From contig NZ_CP014699.1 of assembly GCF_001642085.1 (NCBI RefSeq), forward strand, positions 1,736,001-1,800,000: DNA of 64,000 bases, read 5' to 3'. The stretch is from Streptococcus pantholopis. GTDB taxonomy: Bacteria; Bacillota; Bacilli; Lactobacillales; Streptococcaceae. The translations under genes and the position numbers were made by a program. Under the pieces are notes generated by a model, which had not been told where the DNA came from, made no database searches, and saw nothing but the letters and a program-made list of their open reading frames with translations. Every line of letters starts with the position of its first letter. Position 1 is the first letter of the stretch. This document shows, one piece after another, positions 49,558-62,968 of the stretch.

Positions 49558-51921
49558 TTAGTCTAAACTTTCCCACTGCCAGCCTTTAACCTCCGGAATA
49601 TCGTCGCCATGCTCCCGAATATACTGTGTATGGTAAGCGATTTTGCCATCCATCATTTTGGCAAAATCAGCTGCCTTATCTCCTAAAACGGTCACAGCAG
49701 CATCCTGCGCCAGATGGAAGCGGTCCAATTCAGACAGGACACGCATGTCAAAAGGTGTAGTAATATCGCCGTTTTCTCGGTAGCCATGGACATGAAGATT
49801 GTGGTTATGCCGACTGAAGAAGATATCCCGAATCATTCCCTCATAGGCATGAAAAACGAAAATAACAGGTTTATCTTTTGTAAAGACGGCATCAAACGCA
49901 GCATCGCTTAAACCTCGTGAATCGACATCAGGGTGGCGGAGCTTAAGTATATCAACAACATTGACAAAGCGAATTTTCAGATTTGGGAAAGCCTGATGCA
50001 AAATAGTAATAGCAGCCAAAGCCTCCAAGTTCGGTTCCGTTCCAGCAGCAGCAAAGACCACATCCGGCTCCTGCCCCTTATCAGTCGATGCCCAGTCAAT
50101 GACCTTATAGCCTTGTTCAGCCAGCTCTTCTGCTTCCTTGACAGAATAAAACTGAGGACGGGGATGTTTTGATGTCACCACTAAATTAATTTTATCCTCT
50201 GACTGCAGCGCCTTATTCATTACAGCCAGCAAAGAATTGGTATCTGCCGGCAGGTATTCTCGAATAAACTCCGGTGTCTTTTCAGATAGATGAGTCAGAA
50301 TGCCTGGGTCTTGGTGGGTATAGCCATTATGATCCTGCTGAAAAACAGTAGAAGTAGAGATTAAATTTAAAGACGGATAATTCTTGCGCCACTTCGTATG
50401 TGTTTTCGATTTACGCAGCCATTTAAAGTGCTGAGTAATCATCGTGTCAACCACACGCAAAAAGGACTCATAAGAAGCAAAGAAACCGTGGCGTCCCGTT
50501 AAAACATAGCCTTCCAGGAGCCCTTCAGCCTGATGTTCAGACAGCTGGGAGTCAATCACACGCCCGACCGGACTGAGCCATTCGTCATAAGTCTCATCCC
50601 TGCGGGCCAGCCACTGCCGATCTGTTTTAGTAAATACTTCATTCAGCCGATTGGATTTTGATTCGTCCGGGCCAAAAATACGAAAATGATTTGGGTTGGC
50701 TTCCACTAAGTCGGCAGCATACTTCCCGAATTCTATCATATCTTGAGCAAGGACAGTACCTGGTTTTGCAGTATCTACAGCAAATTTTTTCCAGTCAGCA
50801 GTGTCTATCGGCTTAAGGACACCGGCATTAGTAATCGGATTAGCAGACATACGCCGGTCCCCCTTAGGAGAAATAGCAGCAACATCAGGAACCAATCGGC
50901 CAGCCTCATCAAAGAGCTCTTCCGGCCGGTAAGATTTCAGCCACTTTATCAGAGCATCTGCTTGTTCCATATGCGCAGCATCGACAGGAATCGGAACCTG
51001 ATGGGCACGAAAACCGCCTTCAATAGGTGCACCCTGCCATTCTTTAGGACCTGTCCAGCCCTTTGGAATACGCGCAACAAGAACCGGCCATTGGGGCATA
51101 CTGGCTTGCTCAGCCGGATACTGACGGGCTGCTGCCTGAATGGATTTAATCTTTTCAACAGCTTGATCCAGCTTTTCTGCCATCAGCTGATGAGCAGCTA
51201 AATCGGGAGTCTTAACATCAACAAAAATAGGATCCCAGCCCAAGCCTTGGAAAAATTGCTGCAGTTCTTCATCCGTACGGCGGGCAAAAATAGTCGGATT
51301 GTGGATTTTTCCGCCATTGAGATACAAAATCGGTAAAACTGCCCCATCATTAACAGGATTGATAAAGGTGTTCGACAGCCAGCCCGCCATCAAAGGGCCT
51401 GTCTCAGCCTCACCATCTCCAATAACAGTTGCTGCAATAACATGAGGATTGTCTAATACTGCACCAGCTGCATGGGACAGCGCATAACCTAATTCTCCGC
51501 CTTCATGAATGGAACCCGGAGTTTCAGGAGCAGCATGTGAAGCGATTCCTCCAGGAAAAGAGAATATTTTGCACAGTTTGGTGAAACCAGCTTCAGTCTG
51601 GGGAATTTCGGGATTTAATTCTGTATAACGGCCATCTAAATAGGCATTTGCAACCATCACCTGGCCTCCATGGCCGGGGCCTTCGATATAGAACATGTCC
51701 AAATCATATTTATTAATGACACGATTAAGATGGGCATAGATAAAATTTTGCCCCGGAACGGTTCCCCAGTGTCCAATTGGGTGAGCCTTAAGGTCATCTT
51801 TGACGAGGTCTCTCTTTAAAAGAGAGTTATCCTTGAGGTACATTTGTGCGGCTGAAAGATAGTTGGCTGCGCGCCACCAAGCGTCAACCTTTTTTAGGTA
51901 GTCTTCTGATTCATAGGTCAT
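49558..51921 (-). CDS. xfp: Phosphoketolase (xylulose-5-P/fructose-6-P)
   Basis: Thiamine enzyme that cleaves D-xylulose 5-phosphate with phosphate to acetyl phosphate and glyceraldehyde 3-phosphate. It is 787 residues. [20 protein letters not shown] and [17 protein letters not shown] at the N-terminus; TPP motif [19 protein letters not shown] (~165-185); [12 protein letters not shown] and [13 protein letters not shown] in the middle. It is next to the ula operon, whose end product is its substrate; its own promoter should lie near 51940-52000. Confidence 0.95.
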   Translation of the reverse strand: MTYESEDYLKKVDAWWRAANYLSAAQMYLKDNSLLKRDLVKDDLKAHPIGHWGTVPGQNFIYAHLNRVINKYDLDMFYIEGPGHGGQVMVANAYLDGRYTELNPEIPQTEAGFTKLCKIFSFPGGIASHAAPETPGSIHEGGELGYALSHAAGAVLDNPHVIAATVIGDGEAETGPLMAGWLSNTFINPVNDGAVLPILYLNGGKIHNPTIFARRTDEELQQFFQGLGWDPIFVDVKTPDLAAHQLMAEKLDQAVEKIKSIQAAARQYPAEQASMPQWPVLVARIPKGWTGPKEWQGAPIEGGFRAHQVPIPVDAAHMEQADALIKWLKSYRPEELFDEAGRLVPDVAAISPKGDRRMSANPITNAGVLKPIDTADWKKFAVDTAKPGTVLAQDMIEFGKYAADLVEANPNHFRIFGPDESKSNRLNEVFTKTDRQWLARRDETYDEWLSPVGRVIDSQLSEHQAEGLLEGYVLTGRHGFFASYESFLRVVDTMITQHFKWLRKSKTHTKWRKNYPSLNLISTSTVFQQDHNGYTHQDPGILTHLSEKTPEFIREYLPADTNSLLAVMNKALQSEDKINLVVTSKHPRPQFYSVKEAEELAEQGYKVIDWASTDKGQEPDVVFAAAGTEPNLEALAAITILHQAFPNLKIRFVNVVDILKLRHPDVDSRGLSDAAFDAVFTKDKPVIFVFHAYEGMIRDIFFSRHNHNLHVHGYRENGDITTPFDMRVLSELDRFHLAQDAAVTVLGDKAADFAKMMDGKIAYHTQYIREHGDDIPEVKGWQWESLD

Positions 51922-52243
51922 AAGTTTTCTCCTTGTGATTTTTTGAGCATAGCTCTTTTAAGTAAAGGGGCGAGACGAGAATCGGCAGATGCGGGGAATC
52001 TATTGTTCGTCCCACCCCGTACAGTCGTCTGAACCGTCCCTTTCTTTGCCTAGGCAAGAAAGGCAATTAGACAGTTTTTGCGTTTAAACCGGTATACTGT
52101 CAGACTTTGAGTTCCTTTTTACTCAAAGACTAACTGCAGGCTGAAAGTCAGTATTAGTCTGCCTCATACAAGTTTTTAGTTAGGTTAGACAGAGAAGTTT
52201 TCTATGGACAGACCAGCAGCAGGCCTGTTCTTTCTTTTTTTAG
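51922..52243. other. xfp upstream region with long hairpin
   Basis: No gene in 322 nt. Minus strand GGGGTGGGACGA pairs with TCGTCTCGCCCC (about 51965-52018), a stem like the TGGGACAGAAC...GTTGTCCCACCCC segment inserted in arrays A, C and G. No T-run, so more a dispersed repeat than a terminator. Confidence 0.5.
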
Positions 52244-53311
52244 TCAGTCTAATTCTCCGGGATTGGAAGCAATCAAAACCTTAAGTTCTTTGCCGGCCAT
52301 CATGGCTTCAAAAGCATCGCGCCAGTGTTCCAAATCAAAAACAGCAGTCACCATTTTTTCTTCATCGATAGCCCCTTTGCCTTCCAAATGAATGGCTATC
52401 GGCCAGTCATACGGATTTTGTGAGCGCGATCCCTGATAAAGAATTTCATGCTGAATAATGGTCCTTTCATCCAGCTCATTCAAGTCTTTAGCAAACAGCC
52501 CGACTTGCTGCAGAACCCCCCCTTTACGAATCAGAGGGAGAGCTGCGTTAACTGCAGGAATAGCACCGGAACAGTCATAAACCTTATCCACACCCACGCC
52601 GTCAGTTACCTCTCTTATAATTTGCGTCAAGTCTTCTTCCTGTGTATTCACGACAATATCTGCCCCCAGTTCTTTTGCAATCTGCAGCCGGTCTGCATCT
52701 TTAGTCACCCCTGAGACAATCGTAAAGGCACCGATTTCTTTGGCAATCTGCAGAGACAGCAGCCCCATTGGCCCAGGACCGATAATCAGAATAGTATCGT
52801 GAAAATCAAGCGGTGTCAGCTGGTACATAGCATGCACACAGGAAGCCAGGGGTTCTGACATCGCAGCCAGTTTGTAGCTGACATTATCCGGAAGAATATG
52901 GACACTCTCCTCCCGTGTCAAAACATAATTAGCCATGCTTCCAAAGGCTTTTGTCCCGATTCCCGACCGCTTTTCACACAAGTTATATTTTTTCTCTTTA
53001 CAGTAAGTGCAGGTGCCGCAGGTATCAAAAGTTGTCTCACTGGTTACACGGTCTCCTACTTTGACTTTTGTTACCTTTTCTCCGACAGCTACCACCTGCC
53101 CTGAGAATTCATGCCCTAAAACCAGAGGCGTAACAGCATTTTTATATTCTCCTTTATAGGTGTGAATGTCTGTCCCGCAGATACCTGTATAGGCTACTTT
53201 CATCAACACACGATCCCCTTGTACCTCAGGAACATCAATCTCTTCCAAGGCCATATGATCAAAGCCGGGTGCTGATTTTAAAACAGCCTTCATTTTTTTA
53301 GGAATACTCAT
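52244..53311 (-). CDS. Zinc-dependent polyol (phosphate) dehydrogenase, GatD/sorbitol dehydrogenase type
   Basis: MDR-family dehydrogenase. It is 355 residues from MSIPKKMKAVLKSAPGF; this ATG has GGAGGAG six bases away while two earlier ATGs do not. Catalytic zinc ligands: YTGICGTDIHTYKGEY and LGHEFSGQVV. Structural zinc has four Cys in CGTCTYCKEKKYNLC. NAD site LIIGPGPMGLLSLQIAKE. As it is followed and preceded by galactitol-type PTS genes, galactitol 1-phosphate 5-dehydrogenase is the best guess; a related pentitol or hexitol phosphate is possible. Confidence 0.85.
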   Translation of the reverse strand: MSIPKKMKAVLKSAPGFDHMALEEIDVPEVQGDRVLMKVAYTGICGTDIHTYKGEYKNAVTPLVLGHEFSGQVVAVGEKVTKVKVGDRVTSETTFDTCGTCTYCKEKKYNLCEKRSGIGTKAFGSMANYVLTREESVHILPDNVSYKLAAMSEPLASCVHAMYQLTPLDFHDTILIIGPGPMGLLSLQIAKEIGAFTIVSGVTKDADRLQIAKELGADIVVNTQEEDLTQIIREVTDGVGVDKVYDCSGAIPAVNAALPLIRKGGVLQQVGLFAKDLNELDERTIIQHEILYQGSRSQNPYDWPIAIHLEGKGAIDEEKMVTAVFDLEHWRDAFEAMMAGKELKVLIASNPGELD

Positions 53312-53358
53312 TTCCATCTCCTCCATAACCATCATTTATAAGATTATCAGAATGCCTT

Positions 53359-54627
53359 TTAAAAAACAGAGTTAACTAATTCTGACAGCTTCAGGAAAAT
53401 CCAGTTCAATAGGTTGCCGCCTGTATCAAAATTGGAAATTTGCGAAGCCCCCTTAGGAAATTTAATGACACCTTCTGCCATTTTGGTCAGTACAGGCGCA
53501 TAATCTGTGGCCATCCACAGAGCAAAAGTAATCACAACTGTCAAAGCAATAACAGAGTGCAGAATGTTCCCTTTTCGTGTCGGCACAACCAGAGCAGCGA
53601 AGAAAGGAATAGTCGCTAAGTCAGCAAAAGGCAGGACCCGGTTCCCCGGAAGCAAAACAGCAATCAAAAGAGTGATAGGAACCATCAGGAGCCCCGTTGA
53701 CAGTGCAGCGGGAGAGCCGGTTGCCAGTGCCGCATCCATTCCTAAGAAAATTTCACGATCGGCATAACGCTTTTGCAGCGTAGCCTGAGCGGCTTCCTGA
53801 ATCGGAATAAGGCCTTCCATCAGAATCTTGACCATACGAGGCAGAATAAACATGACTGCTCCCATAGCCATGGCTGTCTGCAGAATTCTTGTGATATCAT
53901 AGCCTCCTAAAATAGCCATGGCACCGCCGATAATAATCCCCATAATCATCGGTTCTCCAAAAATACCAAAACGTTTTTGAATCGTCTCAGGTTCAACATC
54001 CAGTTTTCCAATACCAGGAATCTTGCTTACTGCCCAAGCAATCGGTATCCCAAGAAGCGCATAGCCCTGAGCTGAGCCAGTTGTTATCGAAACCCCTTCA
54101 AGCCCATAATAGTCCTGAACATAAGGAGCTGTTTTATCAGCAACAAGTTGGACAATGACAGTATAGCCGATACCGCAGACAATCCCCCAGAAAAAGCTTC
54201 TAGTTACAATATAGCCGGTAGCAGCTGCCGCACTCATATGCCAATAATTCCAGATATCAATATTAAGTGTTTTGGTCCAGTTAAAAGCCAGCATAATAAG
54301 ATTCACTGCTAAGATAACCGGTATCATGACTGCCGCAATCGGCTGGGCCCATGTCGCTGCCGCAACAGCCGGCCAGCCCGCATCTACAATTGTCAGCTCC
54401 AAACCAAATCTCTCAACCATAGCCTGAGCGGCAGGACCGACATTATCCGATAAAAGACCTAATACCAGACTGATCCCCAGCATCCCAATTCCTACAGTTA
54501 AACCTGACGTGATAGCATTTCGGATAGGCACCCGAAAAATAAGAGCTAAGGTAAAGATGATTATCGGAAGCACTACGCTTGATCCCATATTCAAAATACC
54601 TTGAACAACAGTTGTTAACGTATCCAT
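53359..54627 (-). CDS. gatC: Galactitol-family PTS IIC
   Basis: Membrane subunit. It is 422 residues with about ten TM helices. GatC family features: NMGSSVVLPIIIFTLALIFR, AATWAQPIAAVMIPVILAVN, TKTLNIDIWNYWHMSAAAA, EPMIMGIIIGGAMAILGGYD and LPFADLATIPFFAALVVPT. Substrate probably a hexitol or pentitol. IIB and IIA are upstream, separated by arrays F and G; the dehydrogenase follows 47 nt downstream. Confidence 0.9.
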   Translation of the reverse strand: MDTLTTVVQGILNMGSSVVLPIIIFTLALIFRVPIRNAITSGLTVGIGMLGISLVLGLLSDNVGPAAQAMVERFGLELTIVDAGWPAVAAATWAQPIAAVMIPVILAVNLIMLAFNWTKTLNIDIWNYWHMSAAAATGYIVTRSFFWGIVCGIGYTVIVQLVADKTAPYVQDYYGLEGVSITTGSAQGYALLGIPIAWAVSKIPGIGKLDVEPETIQKRFGIFGEPMIMGIIIGGAMAILGGYDITRILQTAMAMGAVMFILPRMVKILMEGLIPIQEAAQATLQKRYADREIFLGMDAALATGSPAALSTGLLMVPITLLIAVLLPGNRVLPFADLATIPFFAALVVPTRKGNILHSVIALTVVITFALWMATDYAPVLTKMAEGVIKFPKGASQISNFDTGGNLLNWIFLKLSELVNSVF

Positions 54628-54640
54628 AACCCACTCCTTT

Positions 54641-54969
54641 TACAAGATACAAAGCCCGTTAAAAGAGCAAAGCAAAAATAGGAAAATTGACGAAGAGTCG
54701 CTGAGACTCTAGGAGATTTTATCTTTTTTGCACAGCTCTTAGGGCGTGTTCAGTTCCAACAAGATACAAAGCCCGTTTAAAAATCCGCATGAAAATGACG
54801 GTAAGTCCGAAATCTTCGATTTCGCAGACGCACCTCTGCCAGAACGACTAGAAGGGTGCGGCAGGCTGTAAAGACTGCAAAGCCTTCAGACGTTTACGGC
54901 TAGCTAAATGAGAAGTCAGCACCTGATGGCGCATTTCTTTTTCACTAGGATTTTAGGGCGTGTTCAGTT
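54641..54969 (-). repeat. Modular hairpin repeat array F (between gatB and gatC)
   Basis: Units 54641-54755 (short GAGTC core) and 54758-54969 (long core). Unit 2 pairs AAAAATCCGCATGAAAA with TTTTTCACTAGGATTTT. Its internal variable stem is GCAGGC/GACTGC where other units have GTCC/GGAC or CGCC/GGCG. The left edge lies 14 nt from the gatC start. Confidence 0.9.
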
Positions 54970-54984
54970 CAACAAAATGTTTTC

Positions 54985-55284
54985 TCACTGGCGAGCCTGT
55001 ATTTTAGCGGCTTCTTCTAAAATTTGAGCTTCAACCTTGTCCTGTCCAATTCCAGTTAAGAATGCCATTGCTTTTATTGCCGGTATCTTATACTCTGTAG
55101 GCAGCATCGTTGTTGTAATCAGCATATCATTTGAATCCTGCTTAGAAACAGCCTCTGCTATTTTAATCTGTGTAATTTGTGCATCAATGTGATTGCGGGC
55201 AAATAAATCTTCGATTTTTTTCATAACAACTGTAGAAGTTGCTATACCTGCCCCGCAGGCTACCAGTACTCTAACTTTTGACAT
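54985..55284 (-). CDS. gatB: Galactitol-family PTS IIB
   Basis: It is 99 residues from MSKVRVLVACGAGIATSTVV, with the active Cys in VACGAGIATST (~residue 10). Start 55284 has GGAG ahead; a longer reading enters array G. Remaining fold DMLITTTMLPTEYKIPAIKA. Flanked on both sides by repeat arrays. Confidence 0.9.
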   Translation of the reverse strand: MSKVRVLVACGAGIATSTVVMKKIEDLFARNHIDAQITQIKIAEAVSKQDSNDMLITTTMLPTEYKIPAIKAMAFLTGIGQDKVEAQILEEAAKIQARQ

Positions 55285-55299
55285 AATTAATCTCCTCTC

Positions 55300-56088
55300 A
55301 ACAAGATACAAAGCCCGTTTAAAGAGCAAAGCAAAAATAGGAAAATTGACGAAGAGTCGCTGAGACTCTAGGAGATTTTATCTTTTTTGCACAGCTCTTA
55401 GGGCGTGTTCAGTTCCAACAAGATACAAAGCCCGTTTAAAGAGCAAAGCAAAAATAGGAAAATTGACGAAGAGTCGCTGAGACTCTAGGAGATTTTATCT
55501 TTTTTGCACAGCTCTTAGGGCGTGTTCAGTTCATCAAGATACAAAGGGCGTTTAAAGCTCACAGCAAAAATAGGAGCCTGACCGCCGAGTCACTAAAGAC
55601 TCTAGGGAGGGCTGTCTTTTTTGCAAAGAGCTTAGCCCGTGTTCAATTATCAAGATACAAAGCCCGTTTAAAAATCCGTATGAAAATGACGGTAAGTCCG
55701 AAATCTTCGATTTCGCAGACGCACCTCTGCCAGAACGACTAGGGAGTGGGACAGAACCCCAGACCACAAAGTTCGTTGTCCCACCCCCGCAAAGCCTAGT
55801 AGGCATTTTAAAGCTTTGAAAAAGCGAATAAAGTGCCACTAGGCTACTGCGTCTTGCAAATAACACCATAACAAACATTAAGATCTATTTTTAAAATCGT
55901 CCTTCAGACGTTTACGGCTGACGGTAAGTCCGAAATCTCTGATTTCGCAGACGCACCCCTGCCAGAACGACTAGAAAGGTGCGGACGACTGTTAAGGCGA
56001 CAAAGCTTTCAGTCGTTTACGCTGCCTAACTATGAAATCGGTTCTATACTTGACCATGCTTTTTCCCGCAGAGCTTAGCCCGTGTTCC
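55300..56088 (-). repeat. Modular hairpin repeat array G (between gatA and gatB)
   Basis: Four units: 55300-55414, 55417-55531, 55533-55648, 55649-56088. The first two are practically identical. Unit 3 has inverted-polarity ends (GGGC with GCCC; AGCTC with GAGCT). Unit 4 has the long core interrupted by the ~190-nt GGAGTGGGACAGAACC insert, followed by a second long core, and mismatched ends (GCCC with GCCC). The right edge ends 2 nt from the gatA stop, the left edge 16 nt from the gatB start. Confidence 0.9.
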
Positions 56089-56090
56089 AT

Positions 56091-56564
56091 TTAAATGTTA
56101 TTAGTTTTTACAATCGTTATGATGTCATCTGCAGAACCTGCTTCTCTCATTTGTGTCAATACTTTTGAGTTCTGCAGCAGCCCCATCAGCGACTGAAGCA
56201 TTTCAAGCTGGGCATGAGGCTCTTTCAGGCCTAAGACAAAAGCAATTTCAGCAGCTACTGACTGGTTAAAATCTTCCATGCTGACAAAGGTAACCGGATC
56301 AGTTGTGACAATAGCAACAAACTCTTTTTTGATGCACTCAGCGTCAGTATGCGGAATCGCGACACCCATTGTTTCTAACTGCAGGCCTGTTGGAAAATTT
56401 TTTTCGCGTTCTATGATTTTTTCAAGAAAGCTTTTATGGACGTAGCCCGAATCGAGAGATTCTTGATAAATTTTCTGAAACAGAGCGCCCTTTGAGTCAA
56501 AATGTTCATTGACAAAGATTAGCTTTGGTGTGATATAATCCTGAAGTTTCATTTTTTCAGTCAT
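56091..56564 (-). CDS. gatA: Galactitol-family PTS IIA
   Basis: It is 157 residues from MTEKMKLQDYITPKLIFVNE; ATG 56564 has GGGAGGA. EIIA type 2 with LQLETMGVAIPHTDAECIKK (phosphohistidine ~residue 68) and AEIAFVLGLKEPHAQLEML. Starts 31 nt after the regulator stop, so the regulator and PTS genes are probably one operon. Confidence 0.9.
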   Translation of the reverse strand: MTEKMKLQDYITPKLIFVNEHFDSKGALFQKIYQESLDSGYVHKSFLEKIIEREKNFPTGLQLETMGVAIPHTDAECIKKEFVAIVTTDPVTFVSMEDFNQSVAAEIAFVLGLKEPHAQLEMLQSLMGLLQNSKVLTQMREAGSADDIITIVKTNNI

Positions 56565-56594
56565 ACGGTTCCTCCCTTCCATTAGCTTCCTTAA

Positions 56595-58538
56595 TTACAA
56601 TCGTTCCATAAAATCAGAAACAGTTGTCGAATGCCATAATTGATCAATATAATCTGAGCTGTCAATTTTCGAATAAAGACTGATCAGCGCATCCTTATAA
56701 AAAAATTCATCTTCCTGCGACATGGAGATCAGCATAATGACTTTAACCATATTGCTGCCCCAGCGAATCGGTTTCTTCAGCGTCATAATCACTAACTGGG
56801 ACTCACTCACAGCAATCGGCAGAGCATGCGGAAGTGCTATACCGGTGTAGACACTGGTGCTTCCCAAATCTTCGCGAATCCGGATAGACTGGCGGTAGGA
56901 CGGATTCTCACGATTTTGAGCAGCTGACTTGGCAACAAGGAAATCAATACAGTCATTAACAGTCCCCTTATCCACATTTAAAAAAATATTGTCGCCAATC
57001 AGCTGGTGAATCAAAGACTTTGTGTAAGCTTCCCTGCTTTCTATAACAGATAAAACCCGTCTGTTCCCCTTTTGGAGCTGTAAATAACGGCTTTGCAAAT
57101 TTTCTAAATCTGCATCGGTCAGTATAGGACTGATAAAAATAATTTTAGAAGCATCCACATCCGTATCTGACAGTGAAATAGAACTGATAATCATATCGGC
57201 CTGCTCGATTTTAGCCTGAGTCAGTTCACTGGCATCAATTTTGACCAGATGATCAAAATTGGATATAACATGCGACAGCGACCGTATATTCAGCTCAGTT
57301 GTTGCCAGACCTTGAGGGCAGACGACATAGATCAGCAAAGGTTTAGCTAATTTTTCAATGGCAATTTCAAAGTGTACAGTTAAAAATGCCATCTCCCCAT
57401 CAGTAATATCGATAGAAAATGTATCTGAAAGTTCCCGGCAGGATAGCCAAACAATATTATAGAGAACACTGTACTTCTTTTTGATTTCTTCTGTGATATC
57501 GCTGCTGACAATTATCTTATTTTTCAGACGGAAAATCATCGGCTGAACATGACTGATCAGCATCTTAAACAAATGGCGGTCTTTTCTTAAATCTATACTG
57601 AGAAGCCGGCTGACACGATTAATCAGATTGCTGATAATACGGTTAATCTGATCTCCTACAATCAAATCATTGGTCTCATAGCCGACAGACAATAAGGTAT
57701 AAGACAGATTAATAATCTCTAACAGCGGCATTGAATCACCTTTAAAGCAAACACACTCCCTAAATAGATCACAGGCAAAAGTATAGACTTCATAATAAGA
57801 AAGTTTATCAACAAAATGCATGCTGCCATCGGAAACAAATGTATGACCGTTGACATAACGCATTTTTGCAATCAATAAATCAACAATCAAATAAATACTG
57901 TACTGCTCACTTAGAGTAAAATGATAAATTTCAGCATAATGGCTGACAATGGCTATCACACGCTCAATTTCCTCTTTTGAGAAAAAATAAGTGAACCGTT
58001 TAGTTTGGGCAATGCTGGACAATTCTAAATGGAATTCTGTTATCAGATAGTTCCTCAGAAAAGTCCGAATCTCCTGCTCTTGTCCGACAACATGATATTT
58101 GCCGTTACGGCGCTCCATGCGGATACGATAATCAGCAAATTTATTTTCCAATTTATCAATATCTCTTCTGACTGAGGTTTCGCTGACAAAGTACTGAACG
58201 GACCAGTCAATGATATCAACTTCTTTTTCATCAAAGAAAAGGGACTTCACCAGTAGATATTCTCTGGATATATCATTAATTCCTTCCGCGTGAAAATGGA
58301 AATGGTTTAATAAATCCGCAAGATGCTTCTTTTCATTAGCATCAACAGCCAAACGTATCCCTCTCCGAGGAATTTTTTCAATTTTATTAGACAGCTCTTC
58401 TATCTCACTGTTTAAAAAAGATAAGTCCGAATAAATCGTTTTGGTTGAAACAGAATATTTATCGGCCAGTGTTTTGCCGGTAATAAAGCTTTCTGTCAGC
58501 AGCAAATCCCTTAAAATGCTTACTTGTCTGTAATTCAC
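56595..58538 (-). CDS. PRD-containing BglG/MtlR-type regulator with EIIA domain (galactitol-type operon)
   Basis: It is 647 residues. Start is GTG 58538 (MNYRQVSILRDLLLTESF) with GGGGG seven bases away; the overlapping ATG is followed at once by a stop. N-terminal HTH pair (ITGKTLADKYSVSTKTIYSD; FVSETSVRRDIDKLENKF), two PRDs (~180-400; FKMLISHVQPMIFRLK, FLTVHFEIAIEKL), GatB-like domain with VVCPQGLATTELNIRSLS, EIIA with GIALPHALPIAVSES. First gene of the gat-type operon and its likely activator. Confidence 0.9.
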   Translation of the reverse strand: MNYRQVSILRDLLLTESFITGKTLADKYSVSTKTIYSDLSFLNSEIEELSNKIEKIPRRGIRLAVDANEKKHLADLLNHFHFHAEGINDISREYLLVKSLFFDEKEVDIIDWSVQYFVSETSVRRDIDKLENKFADYRIRMERRNGKYHVVGQEQEIRTFLRNYLITEFHLELSSIAQTKRFTYFFSKEEIERVIAIVSHYAEIYHFTLSEQYSIYLIVDLLIAKMRYVNGHTFVSDGSMHFVDKLSYYEVYTFACDLFRECVCFKGDSMPLLEIINLSYTLLSVGYETNDLIVGDQINRIISNLINRVSRLLSIDLRKDRHLFKMLISHVQPMIFRLKNKIIVSSDITEEIKKKYSVLYNIVWLSCRELSDTFSIDITDGEMAFLTVHFEIAIEKLAKPLLIYVVCPQGLATTELNIRSLSHVISNFDHLVKIDASELTQAKIEQADMIISSISLSDTDVDASKIIFISPILTDADLENLQSRYLQLQKGNRRVLSVIESREAYTKSLIHQLIGDNIFLNVDKGTVNDCIDFLVAKSAAQNRENPSYRQSIRIREDLGSTSVYTGIALPHALPIAVSESQLVIMTLKKPIRWGSNMVKVIMLISMSQEDEFFYKDALISLYSKIDSSDYIDQLWHSTTVSDFMERL

Positions 58539-58568
58539 ATCATCACCCCCTTTCTTTAATTATGTTTC

Positions 58569-58634
58569 ATTATAAAGGTTTACTGGCATAAAACAAAGCC
58601 AATATACTTCTTCATTAATGTGGAAGCGCTGCCA
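58569..58634 (-). promoter_or_regulatory. Promoter and cre site of the galactitol-type operon
   Basis: Minus strand TTGTTT (58591-58596) and TATAAT (58569-58574), 16 bp apart. About 25 nt upstream of the -35, TGGAAGCGCTGCCA (58621-58634) fits the CcpA cre pattern TGNAANCGNWNNCW. A cre upstream of the promoter could mediate catabolite control. Confidence 0.65.
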
Positions 58635-58683
58635 AAGCCGAAAGACAGGCAGCAGTCTCAAGTGTCAAATAAATAACTGACAA

Positions 58684-58730
58684 TAAAAAAACACTTGTGA
58701 AGCTGAACATAAGGTTCAGCTTCACAAGTG
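58684..58730 (-). terminator. Terminator of purA
   Basis: Minus strand CACTTGTGAAGCTGAAC pairs perfectly (17 bp) with GTTCAGCTTCACAAGTG around a five-base loop, then TTTTTTTATTG. It lies 45-90 nt past the purA stop. Confidence 0.92.
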
Positions 58731-58774
58731 CACTTCACATTCCAATCTTATTATTTTATTTATAAAACGGCAGG

Positions 58775-62518
<3,744 letters not shown>

Positions 62519-62552
62519 AACTGAAGCTCAGAACCCGGCAGAGATAGATAAA

Positions 62553-62630
62553 AATCCCTTCTTTAAAACACTGCTCTTCCCAAGACTAAGCTTTTTAGGT
62601 GCGGCAGGCCGACTGAAGGGATTGTTTTTT
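62553..62630 (+). terminator. Terminator of gshF
   Basis: AATCCCTTC (62553-62561) pairs with GAAGGGATT (62615-62623), then GTTTTTT. The loop is long (53 nt) but the stem is perfect and it is 35 nt past the stop. Confidence 0.65.
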
Positions 62631-62806
62631 AAACTTTTTTTAGATAAAATAAAGGTAATTGTCAAACCTGCATCAATACTGTAAAAACAGGCTTCAGGAC
62701 TGACAGCTTTCTGTAAAACCTGCATTGAGCAAAATCTGCCCTATTATGGGTTTAAGCTGGGAAATCTACCTTCTGTTTGGCATTTACTGCTTTTTACGGA
62801 AAATCC

Positions 62807-62836
62807 TTGTCAGACAGACGCCGTTTACGCTAAAAT
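62807..62836 (+). promoter_or_regulatory. Promoter of the xpaC-telA pair
   Basis: TTGTCA (62807-62812) and TAAAAT (62831-62836) are 18 bp apart, about 130 nt ahead of the start at 62969. Nothing else is evident in the gap after the gshF terminator. Confidence 0.55.
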
Positions 62837-62968
62837 AGATAATAATAAAGCAACCGCTGAAAACAGCTGTGCACAGAAGTCTTTTTTAAGAAACTTTTGA
62901 AAATGAGCTGCTGTAAGCCAAATCCTGCTGTCCATCATTACTCACTAAAAAGAAAGGGCTGGTACTTT

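Noticed and set aside
55552..55878. Open reading frames inside repeat arrays, also extended N-termini of tkt and the PRD regulator
   Set aside because: They arise from the repeat (same peptide [17 protein letters not shown] in several arrays), lack ribosome sites, and are explained by structured RNA or DNA.
54641..56088. Integron attC cassette array
   Set aside because: Folded single-strand hairpins in tandem recall attC, but no genes lie between units, the GTTRRRY core is not present, and no integrase is seen.
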